Numbered from the stretch's first letter, positions 44,451 to 53,761 are shown. The stretch is 64,000 nucleotides of DNA from Candidatus Gastranaerophilales bacterium (GCA_910586855.1 CAJUJH010000001.1:186001-250000); one strand, 5' to 3'. The notes: generated by a model from the letters alone, not told the origin. Program-made: numbers and translations.

Positions 44451-45659
44451 TTATAATGCTGTATTGTTTAAATATTCTTCAACCCCGTCTGCTATTGCAG
44501 CTGCAACAATTTTTTGGAATTTCGGGTCTGTTAGCTTTTTTCTTTCATACGGGTGAATTATATAACCGCACTCTACCAAAATACTTACAGGGTCAGTAGA
44601 GCGGATAACCGCAAATGAAGCATTGAATACGCCATCATCTCTAAAACCTGTCTTTTTTACAAGGTTTCTTTGAATGCTATGAGCAAGAGCTTTTGCATTT
44701 TCATTGTAATAATAAACCCCGCTGCCGTGTTTTTTAGCCCAATTTTTTGGGTTTGGAAGGGAATTTTGGTGGATACTGATAAAAATATCAACATTTTTAT
44801 CCCGCGCTTTATCTACTCTTGAATAAAGCTCGGTATCAATATCCTTTTTCCTTGTAAGAACAGTCTTTGCGCCTCTGTCTTTTAAAATTTCATTTAATTC
44901 ATTAGTTATTTGAAGGTTTATATTTTTTTCATATACTCCGCCTGAAACAGCTCCGCATTCTTTTCCGCCATGTCCAGCATCCAGTGCTATTTTTACTTTA
45001 TTTAAAGGTTTTTTGGAATCTACTTTAATTGGTTTTTTAATGCTAAATACAAGCGAGCCTCCAAAAAGCTCTTTTTTATTTTCAACATCATACCCAAAAA
45101 TTGGTTCATTATTTCTATAATTAACAGTTAAAATTTCTGAACCGTTATTTGCCTTTTTGACAGAATAATTGAATTTTCCACCGTCTTTAAATTTTACCTT
45201 TAAGTCTTTATTATTAACATTTATATTGTACAGCTGAAACTTTAAGCCGTTTTCATTTTGGTAAACTTTATACGGAGTTTTGGTTTTAGTGTTTATTTTT
45301 ACAATATAATTATCTTTGTTTTGATAAAATTTAATTTTTGAAACCTTAGATGATTTGTTATAAGCTGATTTTCCATCTTCTTTTATATAAATTTTTTCTA
45401 TCCAATAAGGCTTATTTAATCCTAAATCTACCTTATAAAAATCAGATGTTTGTTTATCTGAATATAATGAAACACCGCTTTTAAGATGGGTAAATCTAAC
45501 CGCATTGCGGCTTGCTTCTTCTCTTATCGGTGCATAGTCAAAGGTTGTCTTAATTAGTTTATATTTTAAACTATCGTCGGAAAAATCCTTTGCAAAAGCT
45601 TCGTTATTTAAAAATAAAGCAAGTATTGTTAAAACCGTTAATAAAAATCTTTTTTTCAT
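44451..45659 (-). CDS. N-acetylmuramoyl-L-alanine amidase (Amidase_3), secreted
   Basis: Cleaves the amide bond between MurNAc and the peptide stem. 402 residues. Signal peptide MKKRFLLTVLTILALFLNNE ending at AFA; an N-terminal beta-rich region (about 25-215) like an AMIN-type binding domain; catalytic domain about 222-400 with zinc ligands in ALDAGHGGKECGA (His), GGVYEKNINLQ (Glu) and FISIHQNSL (His), and the catalytic Glu in ILVECGYI. No Shine-Dalgarno: promoter and ATG are 6 nt apart (leaderless). Divergent from the phosphoesterase at 45727. Confidence 0.93.
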   Translation of the reverse strand: MKKRFLLTVLTILALFLNNEAFAKDFSDDSLKYKLIKTTFDYAPIREEASRNAVRFTHLKSGVSLYSDKQTSDFYKVDLGLNKPYWIEKIYIKEDGKSAYNKSSKVSKIKFYQNKDNYIVKINTKTKTPYKVYQNENGLKFQLYNINVNNKDLKVKFKDGGKFNYSVKKANNGSEILTVNYRNNEPIFGYDVENKKELFGGSLVFSIKKPIKVDSKKPLNKVKIALDAGHGGKECGAVSGGVYEKNINLQITNELNEILKDRGAKTVLTRKKDIDTELYSRVDKARDKNVDIFISIHQNSLPNPKNWAKKHGSGVYYYNENAKALAHSIQRNLVKKTGFRDDGVFNASFAVIRSTDPVSILVECGYIIHPYERKKLTDPKFQKIVAAAIADGVEEYLNNTAL

Positions 45660-45665
45660 AACAAA

Positions 45666-45694
45666 ATATTAACAAGAGCATAAAAAACTATCAA
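45666..45694 (-). promoter_or_regulatory. Leaderless promoter of the amidase gene
   Basis: Minus strand TTGATA (45689-45694), 17-bp spacer, TAATAT (45666-45671), 6 nt to the ATG at 45659. Confidence 0.65.
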
Positions 45695-45726
45695 ATATTT
45701 TTATTTACAAACTTTAAAAATACACT

Positions 45727-47397
45727 ATGAAAATAAATCATATCTCCCCTTTTAATTTTAAAGGTGCAGTCTTAAATATAAATTCTTTTTCAGATAACCA
45801 TGGAAATCTTGATAAATTAGATAAATTTTATCAAAGCGTGGAGGATAACAAGGATGAATTATTTTTGGACAATAAAAAAGGGAATCAAAATGTACTGTTA
45901 GTTGCCGGAGATTGGTTTATTTCAGGCGGCACAAAAGGATATAAATCAAAACCTGATGCTAATTCACATTTTTATCAGGCTTTATTTTTCAATAAATTTA
46001 TAAAACAGATACAGGATTTTGGCTTTAATTTAAAAACATATTTTGTGCCCGGAAACCATGAACTTGATGCCGGTGTGGATGAGTTTGCAAAGATTTTGAA
46101 GAAAATATTTGCCACAGTGTTAATGACAAATATTGATTTTGAAGAATCTCCTGCGCTTAAATCTTTAGCAAGCAAAAATAAGGTTGTAAGGCAGGATATA
46201 CTTGAAGTTGATGATGATAAAAATCCAAATCTGAAGCATAAAGCCCTGTTTTTAGGCATAAACCCTGTCAATATGCCATATTACAAAAAAGACACCGAAG
46301 GAATTAAATTTATAAATGAAATTCCAAAAGCATCAAAGCTCGTAACTCCTGAGGATTACAAAGAAACCTTTGATGAGACGGTAAAAACAATTGAAAAATT
46401 CAAAAAACGAAATCCAAAAGGTATTGTTATAGTATCAAGCCATACAGGGGTTGATTTTGCACAAAATCTGGCATTAAAGATGGGTGGGGAAAATATTAAT
46501 CTTATATTAAATGCCCATGAGCATAAAGATGATATTGAAGATGTTTCCGGGGTGAAGATTGTTAATTTGAATCAGAATTTTAATAAATATATCAATACAA
46601 AATTCTTTATAGACGATGATGGCAGCCTGAAATCAGATATTGAATTAACAGAATATTATCCTTTAAAAAGACCTAGAAAATCTCCGGAAAGCAGCTATTT
46701 TAAAGCATTTTATAATAGGGTTTTTGATAAAGATTTAGAAAAAGAGTATAAAATCCAGCCTGATAAAGCAGATGTTTTAACATTAAATGTAGATGATGTA
46801 AGGCTCGGCAATAATTATCTTGCAAATTTTGTAACGGATTCAATTCTATCAGAAATTCAAAAAACAAACCCTGAAATTGAAATATTTGGCATAAATGCTT
46901 CTGCAATAAGGACTTCTCTTGATACAAAAGAAGCAGGCGGGGCAAATAATTTACAGATGATGAATGTTTTAAACGGCATTGTGCATGATGAGGCTTCAAT
47001 ATTGAAAAATGAAGTATCAGGCAGCGTACTTTTAGATTTGATTTTGGAAAATCTTCTTTTTAATGAAAAAGCGCCTGAAAGAAATCCTATAATGCATTAT
47101 TCAGGAATTACTTTTGATAAAAAAGCGCTTCTTGAAGCTCATCATTCAGGAAAAACCAATAAATATCTTTCCCAATTTGTAAAAACCACTGATAATGAAC
47201 CTATAGATTTACAAAAGATATATACTATTGCAAATGTTGAAAAATATTTCAAAAAATCTAAAAATGATTTGATTCACGGTATTTTATATAAAGAAGCAAA
47301 ACCAACACGCTTAAATGCGAAAGACTTATTTATACAGTTTGTTAATGCAAATAAGGACAATCTTTCCGTTAAATGTGATGAGAGAATTATTAATTAA
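45727..47397 (+). CDS. 5'-nucleotidase/UshA-like metallophosphoesterase without signal peptide
   Basis: 556 residues. N-terminal calcineurin-type phosphoesterase: SDNHGN (about residue 22), VAGDWF, VPGNHELDAG (about 112), SSHTG (about 239), NAHEH (about 260). C-terminal 5_nucleotid_C-like domain (about 345-530: LGNNYLANFVTDSI, IFGINASAIRTSL). The DNH, GD, GNHE and GHxH-type metal ligands are mostly present. Unlike most relatives it has no signal peptide; instead it starts MKINHISPFNFKG, a motif like that of the broken gene at 31933. A cytosolic place, or an unknown targeting route, is inferred. Confidence 0.8.
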   Translation: MKINHISPFNFKGAVLNINSFSDNHGNLDKLDKFYQSVEDNKDELFLDNKKGNQNVLLVAGDWFISGGTKGYKSKPDANSHFYQALFFNKFIKQIQDFGFNLKTYFVPGNHELDAGVDEFAKILKKIFATVLMTNIDFEESPALKSLASKNKVVRQDILEVDDDKNPNLKHKALFLGINPVNMPYYKKDTEGIKFINEIPKASKLVTPEDYKETFDETVKTIEKFKKRNPKGIVIVSSHTGVDFAQNLALKMGGENINLILNAHEHKDDIEDVSGVKIVNLNQNFNKYINTKFFIDDDGSLKSDIELTEYYPLKRPRKSPESSYFKAFYNRVFDKDLEKEYKIQPDKADVLTLNVDDVRLGNNYLANFVTDSILSEIQKTNPEIEIFGINASAIRTSLDTKEAGGANNLQMMNVLNGIVHDEASILKNEVSGSVLLDLILENLLFNEKAPERNPIMHYSGITFDKKALLEAHHSGKTNKYLSQFVKTTDNEPIDLQKIYTIANVEKYFKKSKNDLIHGILYKEAKPTRLNAKDLFIQFVNANKDNLSVKCDERIIN

Positions 47398-47400
47398 TTA

Positions 47401-48213
47401 TTAGTGATGGTGCCCTGTGCTTTTGTTATGCATATCTTTTGTTCCTGTTTCATATCCGCATTTAGCGTATATAAGTGCTAAAATTTTATCAATTTGAAGC
47501 TGTTTTACAAAAGGAATTTTTAATAATACAAGCATTTCAATTAAATCATCAGAATGTACAAGTAAATCTTTTGGTTTAAATTTACGCTCTTCCCCTTTAT
47601 CATCCTTAAATATTTTCTTAGATACCGTATTTGAAATTTTATTTGCAATAGGAATCCCTGCTCCAAGTCCTAAAATAACGGGAGCAAATTTACCTATACC
47701 TTTATCCAGTTTTTTAGACTGCATAAATTTTAAAATCCCTGCTACAAGAAGGGTTGGAACTGTTATATTTGTCATTTCAAAAACAGCTTCTTTAACCTTT
47801 TCTTTTCTATCCTCTTTATTTTTATCAATAATGCAGCCGCCTAAAAGTCCGCCTGAAATTGCTCCTGCTGCAGTTGATAAAATTTTTGGCACGCCGTCTA
47901 TTTCAAAATATTCGCCAACCTCCTTTAATTTATCCAGAATTTTTCCTGATTTTAAAATCTCTTTATCCATGGTTTTACCCTTAACCTTATTAAAAACAAC
48001 AAGGGGCAAAACTGTGCCGATAATGGCTCCTATAAAGGGTACTGCTTTTTTTAACCCGCCTTTTTCATATTTATGAGATTCTTCATTATGAAATTCAGCA
48101 GGAACAGGGGTTATATTAAGCAAATTTGTATTTTGTGCCGTCTTTATATCCGGCATACGAAAATCTTTAAAAGTATTTGTTAATGCTGTATTTTGTATTG
48201 AATTTACCTGCAT
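47401..48213 (-). CDS. Hypothetical membrane protein (270 aa)
   Basis: Starts at ATG 48213 (MQVNSIQNTALTNTFKDFRM); a GTG frame begins 9 nt earlier. Three or four Gly/Ala/Ile-rich hydrophobic helices: about residues 57-75 (VPFIGAIIGTVLPLVVF), 110-125 (LSTAAGAISGGLLGGCII), 150-165 and 180-195. The tail is STGHHH. The arrangement of glycine-rich hairpin helices could insert in or oligomerise on membrane. Function unknown. It ends 3 nt from the convergent phosphoesterase gene. Confidence 0.6.
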   Translation of the reverse strand: MQVNSIQNTALTNTFKDFRMPDIKTAQNTNLLNITPVPAEFHNEESHKYEKGGLKKAVPFIGAIIGTVLPLVVFNKVKGKTMDKEILKSGKILDKLKEVGEYFEIDGVPKILSTAAGAISGGLLGGCIIDKNKEDRKEKVKEAVFEMTNITVPTLLVAGILKFMQSKKLDKGIGKFAPVILGLGAGIPIANKISNTVSKKIFKDDKGEERKFKPKDLLVHSDDLIEMLVLLKIPFVKQLQIDKILALIYAKCGYETGTKDMHNKSTGHHH

Positions 48214-48235
48214 AGCTTTCACATATCTGGCTTTG

Positions 48236-48315
48236 CCTTTTAATGTTTAAAACAAGGACACAATCCCGTCGCTAGCGCTCCTCTTTAATGGTTCTTTTAT
48301 TCAAACATTAAAAGG
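48236..48315. repeat. Inverted repeat in the gap before minC
   Basis: CCTTTTAATGTTT (48236-48248) and AAACATTAAAAGG (48303-48315) are perfect 13-bp inverted copies around a 54-bp loop containing GCTAGC. The 289-bp gap between 48213 and minC otherwise shows no open frame of note; the rest is AT-rich promoter-like sequence. Confidence 0.6.
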
Positions 48316-48502
48316 TAAAACAGGTTACTTTGACATTCTTATTAAAACACATAAAGTAAAAAAATTGCCTTAAAATATGCACTTTGTTGCCAAAATGCCT
48401 GTAAAATCATGATTTAGCGCGCAAGATTTCTTTATAAACAATTGTTTTTATCTCAATTTTAAGATAAGGTAAATATTAAGTTAATGTTGAGGTATGATTT
48501 TT

Positions 48503-49528
48503 ATGGAAGAGAATATTGGACTTTTTGTCATAGACTTAAGCGAATGCAGCAATACAGGAGAGATTATCAATAATGTTTCTTTGGCTCTTGAAATTCCAAA
48601 CGCTTCAGGCAGAGGAATCTCATTAAAGCTTAAAGATAATGTTCTAAATCAATCCCAAATTTTAAGCATCAGGTCTTTAATTGAAAGCTATAATTCAGAA
48701 CTTGTGAATGTTGAGACTACATCTTTAATTACCCAAAATGCTTGTGCTTCAATGGGTATCAGGGTAACACAGCCTAAGGTGTTAAAACTTCAGACAGTGG
48801 CTGATGAAGAAAACGAGAATGCTGAAAATAAAGAGGATATAATTGAAATTCCTGCAGCTGATTCTGTAAGCAAACCTGTTCAAAATGAACAAAATAAAGA
48901 GTCTGATGAAGAAATTCATAAGAAAACTCAAAAAGCGAATAAATCTGCAAATAAGTTTGATGAATTAAAAAAACAAATAAGAGAAACAGATGAAACTAAA
49001 CCTGATAAAGAAGTAAAAAGCGAGCCTGCGCCATTATTGAATGAAACAGAAAAACTTCAAAAGCAGGTTATTACTGTTTATAAAAAAGCAAGCGATGAAA
49101 AATTACAGGATGAAGAAGACTTTGAAGAGGTGGATTTTTATGCTCCTCCAACAAGCGACCCCGTAGTTATTGATAATAAGCAGACAATTTATGTTAATCA
49201 AACATTAAGAAGCGGTCAAACTTTGGAATTTGATGGAAACATTGTAATTATTGGCGACTGTCACCCCGGTTCAGAAATTAAAGCTACAGGCGATATCACA
49301 GTTTGGGGTGTTTTAGGTTCAATTGCACACGCCGGTTCCAGAGGAAACAGGGATGCTAAAATAAGAGCATTAAAAATGAATGCCGTGCAGCTTAGAATTG
49401 CAAACTGCTATTCAAGACGCCCGGATGGCGGAAATATTCCATACATTGTAAAATCTTCAATCTTTACGCCTGAAGAAGCTAGGATTGTGGATGATAATAT
49501 TGTGTTGTTTAAAATGGCTAATCAATAG
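48503..49528 (+). CDS. minC: Septum site-determining protein MinC
   Basis: Inhibits FtsZ assembly away from mid-cell, bound to MinD at the membrane. 341 residues from the ATG at 48503 (GAGG 10 nt upstream; the ATG at 48494 is too close). N-terminal MinC_N-like domain (residues 1-95), a long acidic/Lys linker (about 100-220, longer than usual), and the C-terminal beta-helix MinC_C (about 225-330: VNQTLRSGQTLEFDGNIVII, GDITVWGVLGSIAHAGS, RIANCYSRRPDG). First gene of minCDE. Confidence 0.9.
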   Translation: MEENIGLFVIDLSECSNTGEIINNVSLALEIPNASGRGISLKLKDNVLNQSQILSIRSLIESYNSELVNVETTSLITQNACASMGIRVTQPKVLKLQTVADEENENAENKEDIIEIPAADSVSKPVQNEQNKESDEEIHKKTQKANKSANKFDELKKQIRETDETKPDKEVKSEPAPLLNETEKLQKQVITVYKKASDEKLQDEEDFEEVDFYAPPTSDPVVIDNKQTIYVNQTLRSGQTLEFDGNIVIIGDCHPGSEIKATGDITVWGVLGSIAHAGSRGNRDAKIRALKMNAVQLRIANCYSRRPDGGNIPYIVKSSIFTPEEARIVDDNIVLFKMANQ

Positions 49529-49540
49529 GAGTGAAAATAT

Positions 49541-50353
49541 ATGACAGGTTCTGTTATTGTAATTACATCAGGAAAGGGCGGGGTTGGAAAAACCACGACT
49601 TCTGCAAATATAGGTACTGCTCTTGCAAAGGGCGGCAACAAGGTTGTATTAATTGATACAGATATCGGTCTTAGAAACCTTGATTTACTGTTAGGTTTAG
49701 AAAACCGCATTGTATACACAATAGTTGATGTTGTTGAAGACAGATGCAAACTTAAACAAGCACTTGTAAAAGATAAGAAAAACCCGAATCTTTGCTTGCT
49801 TGCTGCAGCACAAACAAGGGATAAATCTGCAGTAAATGCTGACCAATTAAAAGAAATCTGCGAAACTTTAAAAGAGGAATTTGATTATATCCTTGTTGAC
49901 TGTCCCGCAGGTATTGAACAAGGTTTCCAAAATGCCGTAGCAGGTGCTAATGAAGCTATTGTTGTAACCACTCCCGAGATGTCCGCGATTCGTGATGCCG
50001 ATAGAATTATAGGACTTTTAGAATCAAAAGAGGATGTTAAAAGATACAGACTTCTTGTAAACAGAGTTCGCCCTAATTTGATTAAATCAAACGATATGAT
50101 GAGTGTTGAAGATGTTGTTGAAATTTTATCAGCAGAACTTATCGGTATAATTCCTGAAGATACGGGCGTTATAACTTCAACAAACAAGGGTGAGCCTATT
50201 GTGAATGATGAAAAATCTCTTGCAGGGCAGGCATATTTAAATGTTGCAAAAAGAATCCAGGGGGAAGATGTACCCTTTTTAGATATTGACCAGCCTAAAA
50301 ATATTTTTGAAAAGATTAAAAAATTCTTCCAAAAGAAAGCGAAGGCTGAATAA
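49541..50353 (+). CDS. minD: Septum site-determining ATPase MinD
   Basis: Membrane-cycling ATPase that recruits MinC and responds to MinE. 270 residues. Deviant Walker A GKGGVGKTT (residues 11-19), DTDIGLRNLDLLLGLE, DCPAGIEQGFQNA (about 122), and a C-terminal amphipathic helix NIFEKIKKFFQKKAKAE for membrane binding. It overlaps minE by one base. Confidence 0.96.
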   Translation: MTGSVIVITSGKGGVGKTTTSANIGTALAKGGNKVVLIDTDIGLRNLDLLLGLENRIVYTIVDVVEDRCKLKQALVKDKKNPNLCLLAAAQTRDKSAVNADQLKEICETLKEEFDYILVDCPAGIEQGFQNAVAGANEAIVVTTPEMSAIRDADRIIGLLESKEDVKRYRLLVNRVRPNLIKSNDMMSVEDVVEILSAELIGIIPEDTGVITSTNKGEPIVNDEKSLAGQAYLNVAKRIQGEDVPFLDIDQPKNIFEKIKKFFQKKAKAE

Positions 50354-50919
50354 TGAAAGATATTTTTCATGATTTATACAATAAGGTCTTAAGCTTTTTT
50401 ACATCTCAAGAAGAGCAGCAGGAAGATCCCACAAAGGGTGTTGCCGTAAACAGGCTTAAAACTGTATTATTGCAAGACAGAGCAGGTTTTTCAGAGCGTG
50501 CTATTCAAATGATGAGAGAAGAGCTTGTATCTGTTGTATCAAAATATATGGAAATAGAAGAAGATAATTTTCAATTACAGATTGATGCGCTTGAAAATAA
50601 GACGGTTCTTGACTTATCTATTCCTGTTATTCGCCCTAAAACCGATGATGAAATTGATGAAGCTATAAAAGAACAGAGTCTTAAAAATCAGAAAAAAGCT
50701 GAAGAAATAGTTAAAGAATTAGAAGGTTTAATTAAAGAAAAAGCAATGGCATTAGCTGATGGTGCAGAAATTGATAATGAATTAATTGAACAAGCCCAAA
50801 AGAATTTAGAAGAAAAAGAAGATGAAGCTGATAAGAATGAATCAGAAGAAACTTCATCCAAAGAGTATAATAAAGAAGAAACCGTGCCATCACATAAAAA
50901 AACAAAGAAGAAAAAATAA
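50353..50919 (+). CDS. minE: Cell division topological factor MinE with long C-terminal extension
   Basis: 188 residues, about twice the usual ~90. Residues 1-95 match MinE: amphipathic N-terminus IFHDLYNKVLSFF, anti-MinCD segment (AVNRLKTVLLQDRAGFS) and topological domain (REELVSVVSKYMEIEEDNFQ...). Residues ~100-188 are an acidic, coiled-coil-like extension ending KKTKKKK. The extension's role is unknown. Stimulates MinD ATPase to set the division site. Confidence 0.9.
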   Translation: MKDIFHDLYNKVLSFFTSQEEQQEDPTKGVAVNRLKTVLLQDRAGFSERAIQMMREELVSVVSKYMEIEEDNFQLQIDALENKTVLDLSIPVIRPKTDDEIDEAIKEQSLKNQKKAEEIVKELEGLIKEKAMALADGAEIDNELIEQAQKNLEEKEDEADKNESEETSSKEYNKEETVPSHKKTKKKK

Positions 50920-50934
50920 CTTTAGAGTAAGGAC

Positions 50935-50963
50935 TTGAAAAAACGTGATGTTTTATTTAAGAT
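50935..50963 (+). promoter_or_regulatory. Promoter of rplI
   Basis: TTGAAA (50935-50940), 17-bp spacer, TAAGAT (50958-50963), about 38 nt before the ATG at 51001. Confidence 0.5.
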
Positions 50964-51000
50964 AACTTTACTTAAGCAAAAACAACAAGGAGAAAACTAA

Positions 51001-51501
51001 ATGCAACTTATACTTAAAAAAGATGTTCAAAATATTGGCGAAGTTGGCGATATAGTGAATGTTAAAGACGGATATGCAAGAAATTATCTTATTCCAAACA
51101 ACTTAGCTGAAAGAGCAACAAAAGGCTCTCTTGAAGCTAGGGAAAGAGATATGGCAAGAATTAAAGCTAAAGCTGAAAAACTTCATCAGGAAGCTTTAGC
51201 ACAGGCTGAAAAAATTCAGGCAGCTGAAGTGATTGAATTATCAGCAAAAGCCGGCGAATCAGGCAAATTATTTGGTACAATTACAACTAAAAAACTTGCT
51301 GAAGAATTATTGGCTAAAACAGGTATTGAAGTGGATAGAAAAACCATCACTCTTGATAATCCAATCAGCCATGTTGGTGATTTTAATATGACTGTTAAAT
51401 TATCTTCAAAAGTCAAAGCTCAATTAAGAGTATCTGTAACGGCTTCAGAAACCATCAAAGAAGCAATTGTTGAAGAAGAAACAGCTGAAGTTGAAGAATA
51501 A
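51001..51501 (+). CDS. rplI: Ribosomal protein bL9
   Basis: 166 residues. N-terminal rRNA-binding domain with the signature GEVGDIVNVKDGYARNYLIPNNLAERAT (residues 13-40, split only by length), a long connecting helix (about 45-80) and C-terminal domain (about 80-150). The last ~15 residues are an acidic tail. AAGGAG precedes the ATG. Followed by a clear terminator. Confidence 0.95.
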   Translation: MQLILKKDVQNIGEVGDIVNVKDGYARNYLIPNNLAERATKGSLEARERDMARIKAKAEKLHQEALAQAEKIQAAEVIELSAKAGESGKLFGTITTKKLAEELLAKTGIEVDRKTITLDNPISHVGDFNMTVKLSSKVKAQLRVSVTASETIKEAIVEEETAEVEE

Positions 51502-51540
51502 TTTTATATTATATAAAATTTCTTTAAAATAAAATTTAAA

Positions 51541-51576
51541 AACGTTCTGGAATTTATGTTTTCAGGACGTTTTTTA
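51541..51576 (+). terminator. Terminator after rplI
   Basis: AACGTTCTG (51541-51549) / CAGGACGTT (51563-51571) with one G-U pair, then T5. Confidence 0.85.
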
Positions 51577-51660
51577 TTCTATTGCTTAATAAATTATTTA
51601 TTACCTTTAAAGTAATTTTAAATATTAAAAAAACAATTAAAATGAATTTAAATAAAAAAA

Positions 51661-51699
51661 GCAAGAACTTTCTGAAGTTTGACAACAAAAAATTCTTGC
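51661..51699. repeat. Hairpin in the 481-bp gap after rplI
   Basis: GCAAGAA (51661-51667) / TTCTTGC (51693-51699) with an inner AACTT-TCTG-AAGTT hairpin. The rest of 51577-51892 is AT-rich without an open frame or repeat that I could see. Confidence 0.45.
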
Positions 51700-51892
51700 A
51701 TGCTGAATTAAACTAAAACTTATTCCTCAATAGCGCCTATATATTAAATATTATAACGCATATCCAGACGCATATTTATAATTCTAATTTTAACAACATC
51801 AAAGCGATTTTGCAACAGATTATTAAAAACTGCCTTGGTTTTTGTTATTTTAAAACGCAATGAATTTATAAATAAATTCGCCTTTATGAATT

Positions 51893-51981
51893 TTCTTATG
51901 GGTCACTTATGGGTCATTTTAATTAATTAGTTAATTAATTAACTAATTAATTAAAATTCTTATGGGTCACTTATGGGTCAT
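51893..51981. repeat. 40-bp perfect palindrome flanked by identical 25-bp direct repeats
   Basis: A 25-bp sequence occurs at 51893-51917 and again at 51957-51981; each copy holds CTTATGGGTCA twice, four in all. Between them, 51917-51956 is a perfect palindrome made of TTAATTAA-type units. It abuts the stop codon of the AlbA_2 gene. It resembles an iteron or recombination site; function unknown. Confidence 0.85.
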
Positions 51982-51982
51982 A

Positions 51983-53305
51983 CTAAATTTTAAATTTATA
52001 TTTTAAATATCTTCCATCACTAAATGTTTCTACAATATTTAAATTAAGTAGTTTTGCCAAATCTCTTTTGCTTGTTTCTCTTGTTGTGTTATTAATTTCC
52101 TGATAAATACTATTTGTTATATATTTGTTTGATGTTATATATCTAATCGCCTTTTTTTGTCTTTCATTGATATTATTGTACTCTTTATCTATTTGCAATA
52201 CAAAACCACTGTTACTTAATTCAAAATTAGGTACTGGTAACCCCTGATTTATACAAGCTTGTGCCATACGTTTTATGCCGGTTCCAAATTGTTCAACGTA
52301 TCCTGCTCTATAGATTACATCCATTATTAATGAATTTCTTGCTTTTGATGGATGATGATTACTTTTTAATTGTTCAATTGTAAGACCGCCATATAAATCT
52401 CCAGGGTTATAGAACCAAATATGGTCATCAAAAATTTTGATTTGTATATCTGAATTATTATCAAAATAATCTCTGTGTATTAAAGCATTTAATAAAGCCT
52501 CTCTTATTGCCACTAAAGGATAATCCCAGATATCATCACGTATAAAATCCTTTATTTCATATCTAACATTTATAAATGATTTTATTGCCGTCTCCGCTTC
52601 TTGAAATTGTTTGAACAAATTGCCGGAAATTGTTTTATCTCCAATTATTAATTCTTCTGTACAGCCTTTAAACAGACCAATTCTTACAGTAGATTTTTTA
52701 AATAATTTTTGTGGATTTTTGCCAAATAATAAAACTGCCGCATTTGTGAGTTTATTATTGTTAATTAAATCTAAATGTTTTAAAATTTCTTCAACAGAAT
52801 ATGAAGTCGCTTCTTCTGTAAGACGCCCTCTGTTTGTGGCTAATTTAACAAATAATTGTACAGATTCTTTATCTATATCATCAATTGAATAATTATTTTG
52901 AATAGAATCCCAGTTTAAATCCTTTAAAAGAAGTTTTTTAAGTTCACTCCCCGTTGCTTCTCGTGTTTCACAGCCGATTCTTTTATAATACTTTCCTTTA
53001 TATTGAATAGGATTGAAGGATTTTTCCACGATAATTTTTAAAATATTCTTTTTATCAATTGTGTATAGCTGAATATTTGGTTGAATACCAAGAGAATCAG
53101 CAATTTTATTTATAATTCTTTCCTGTTGTCCATTTTCTAATTGAATTCCGACAATATTTTTTGTGGTATCTTCCACCCCAAGAATTATGCAACCGCCATC
53201 TGTGTTTGAAAATCCTGAAATAGTCTTATATAGACCTTCATTTTCAACTTCTTTGTATTCAATATTATGGCATTCGCTTGTTAACTCTGATAAAAAATCT
53301 TCCAT
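51983..53305 (-). CDS. AlbA_2-domain putative DNA-binding/ATPase-like regulator
   Basis: 440 residues. N-terminal AlbA_2 (Schlafen-type) domain, residues ~10-125 (ESHNIEY-like EYKEV, FSNTDGGCIILGVED, KRIGCETREATGSE), a middle helical part, an HATPase_c_4-like region (about 240-370: LVAIREALLNALIHRDYF, VEQFGTGIKRMAQAC) and a winged-helix-like end. This architecture (COG2865) is annotated as transcriptional regulator or RecG-like helicase, though helicase motifs are absent. Often found in accessory regions; the palindrome/iteron structure at its 3' end fits that. It starts 33 nt after rsfS on the same strand. Confidence 0.85.
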   Translation of the reverse strand: MEDFLSELTSECHNIEYKEVENEGLYKTISGFSNTDGGCIILGVEDTTKNIVGIQLENGQQERIINKIADSLGIQPNIQLYTIDKKNILKIIVEKSFNPIQYKGKYYKRIGCETREATGSELKKLLLKDLNWDSIQNNYSIDDIDKESVQLFVKLATNRGRLTEEATSYSVEEILKHLDLINNNKLTNAAVLLFGKNPQKLFKKSTVRIGLFKGCTEELIIGDKTISGNLFKQFQEAETAIKSFINVRYEIKDFIRDDIWDYPLVAIREALLNALIHRDYFDNNSDIQIKIFDDHIWFYNPGDLYGGLTIEQLKSNHHPSKARNSLIMDVIYRAGYVEQFGTGIKRMAQACINQGLPVPNFELSNSGFVLQIDKEYNNINERQKKAIRYITSNKYITNSIYQEINNTTRETSKRDLAKLLNLNIVETFSDGRYLKYKFKI

Positions 53306-53338
53306 AGTTTTAGTTCTTTTTATAAGGCAAATGATGCA

Positions 53339-53740
53339 CTACCTTGCATATTGTGAATATTCTTTTGATTCTTCTATCCAATCTTCCCTATCCACTTTTA
53401 GCGCGTGATTCCAGAATTTTTCAAGTGCGTAATTTTCTCTTTGTTCATTGTGCATAATATGTACTATAACATCACCATAATCAAGAAGGTTCCACCTGTT
53501 TTTAAGGTCATTTTCATCTCCGTTTGGGATGCGACCGAATAATTCTTTAATTCTTTCTCTTAAAGATGATGTTAAACCTTTAACTTGCGTGGTAGAGCCT
53601 GCTGAAGCTATTACAAAATAATCGGATAATACGCAAACGCTTGCTACGTTTAAAACCAAAATATCAGATGCTTTTTTATCATCTAAAGTTCGTGCAATAA
53701 CACTTGATAATTTTTTACTTGAAACTTCTTTTTCTTCCAT
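53339..53740 (-). CDS. rsfS: Ribosomal silencing factor RsfS
   Basis: Binds bL14 and blocks subunit joining in starvation. 133 residues. DILVLNVASVCVLSDYFVIASAGSTTQVKGL (about residues 20-50, cut for length) and the family signature WNLLDYGDVIVHIMHNEQRENYALEKFW (about 82-109). The C-terminal tail is a little longer than usual. It follows ricT by 21 nt. Confidence 0.92.
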   Translation of the reverse strand: MEEKEVSSKKLSSVIARTLDDKKASDILVLNVASVCVLSDYFVIASAGSTTQVKGLTSSLRERIKELFGRIPNGDENDLKNRWNLLDYGDVIVHIMHNEQRENYALEKFWNHALKVDREDWIEESKEYSQYAR

Positions 53741-53761
53741 AAAAACTTTCTTTTTCTTAAG

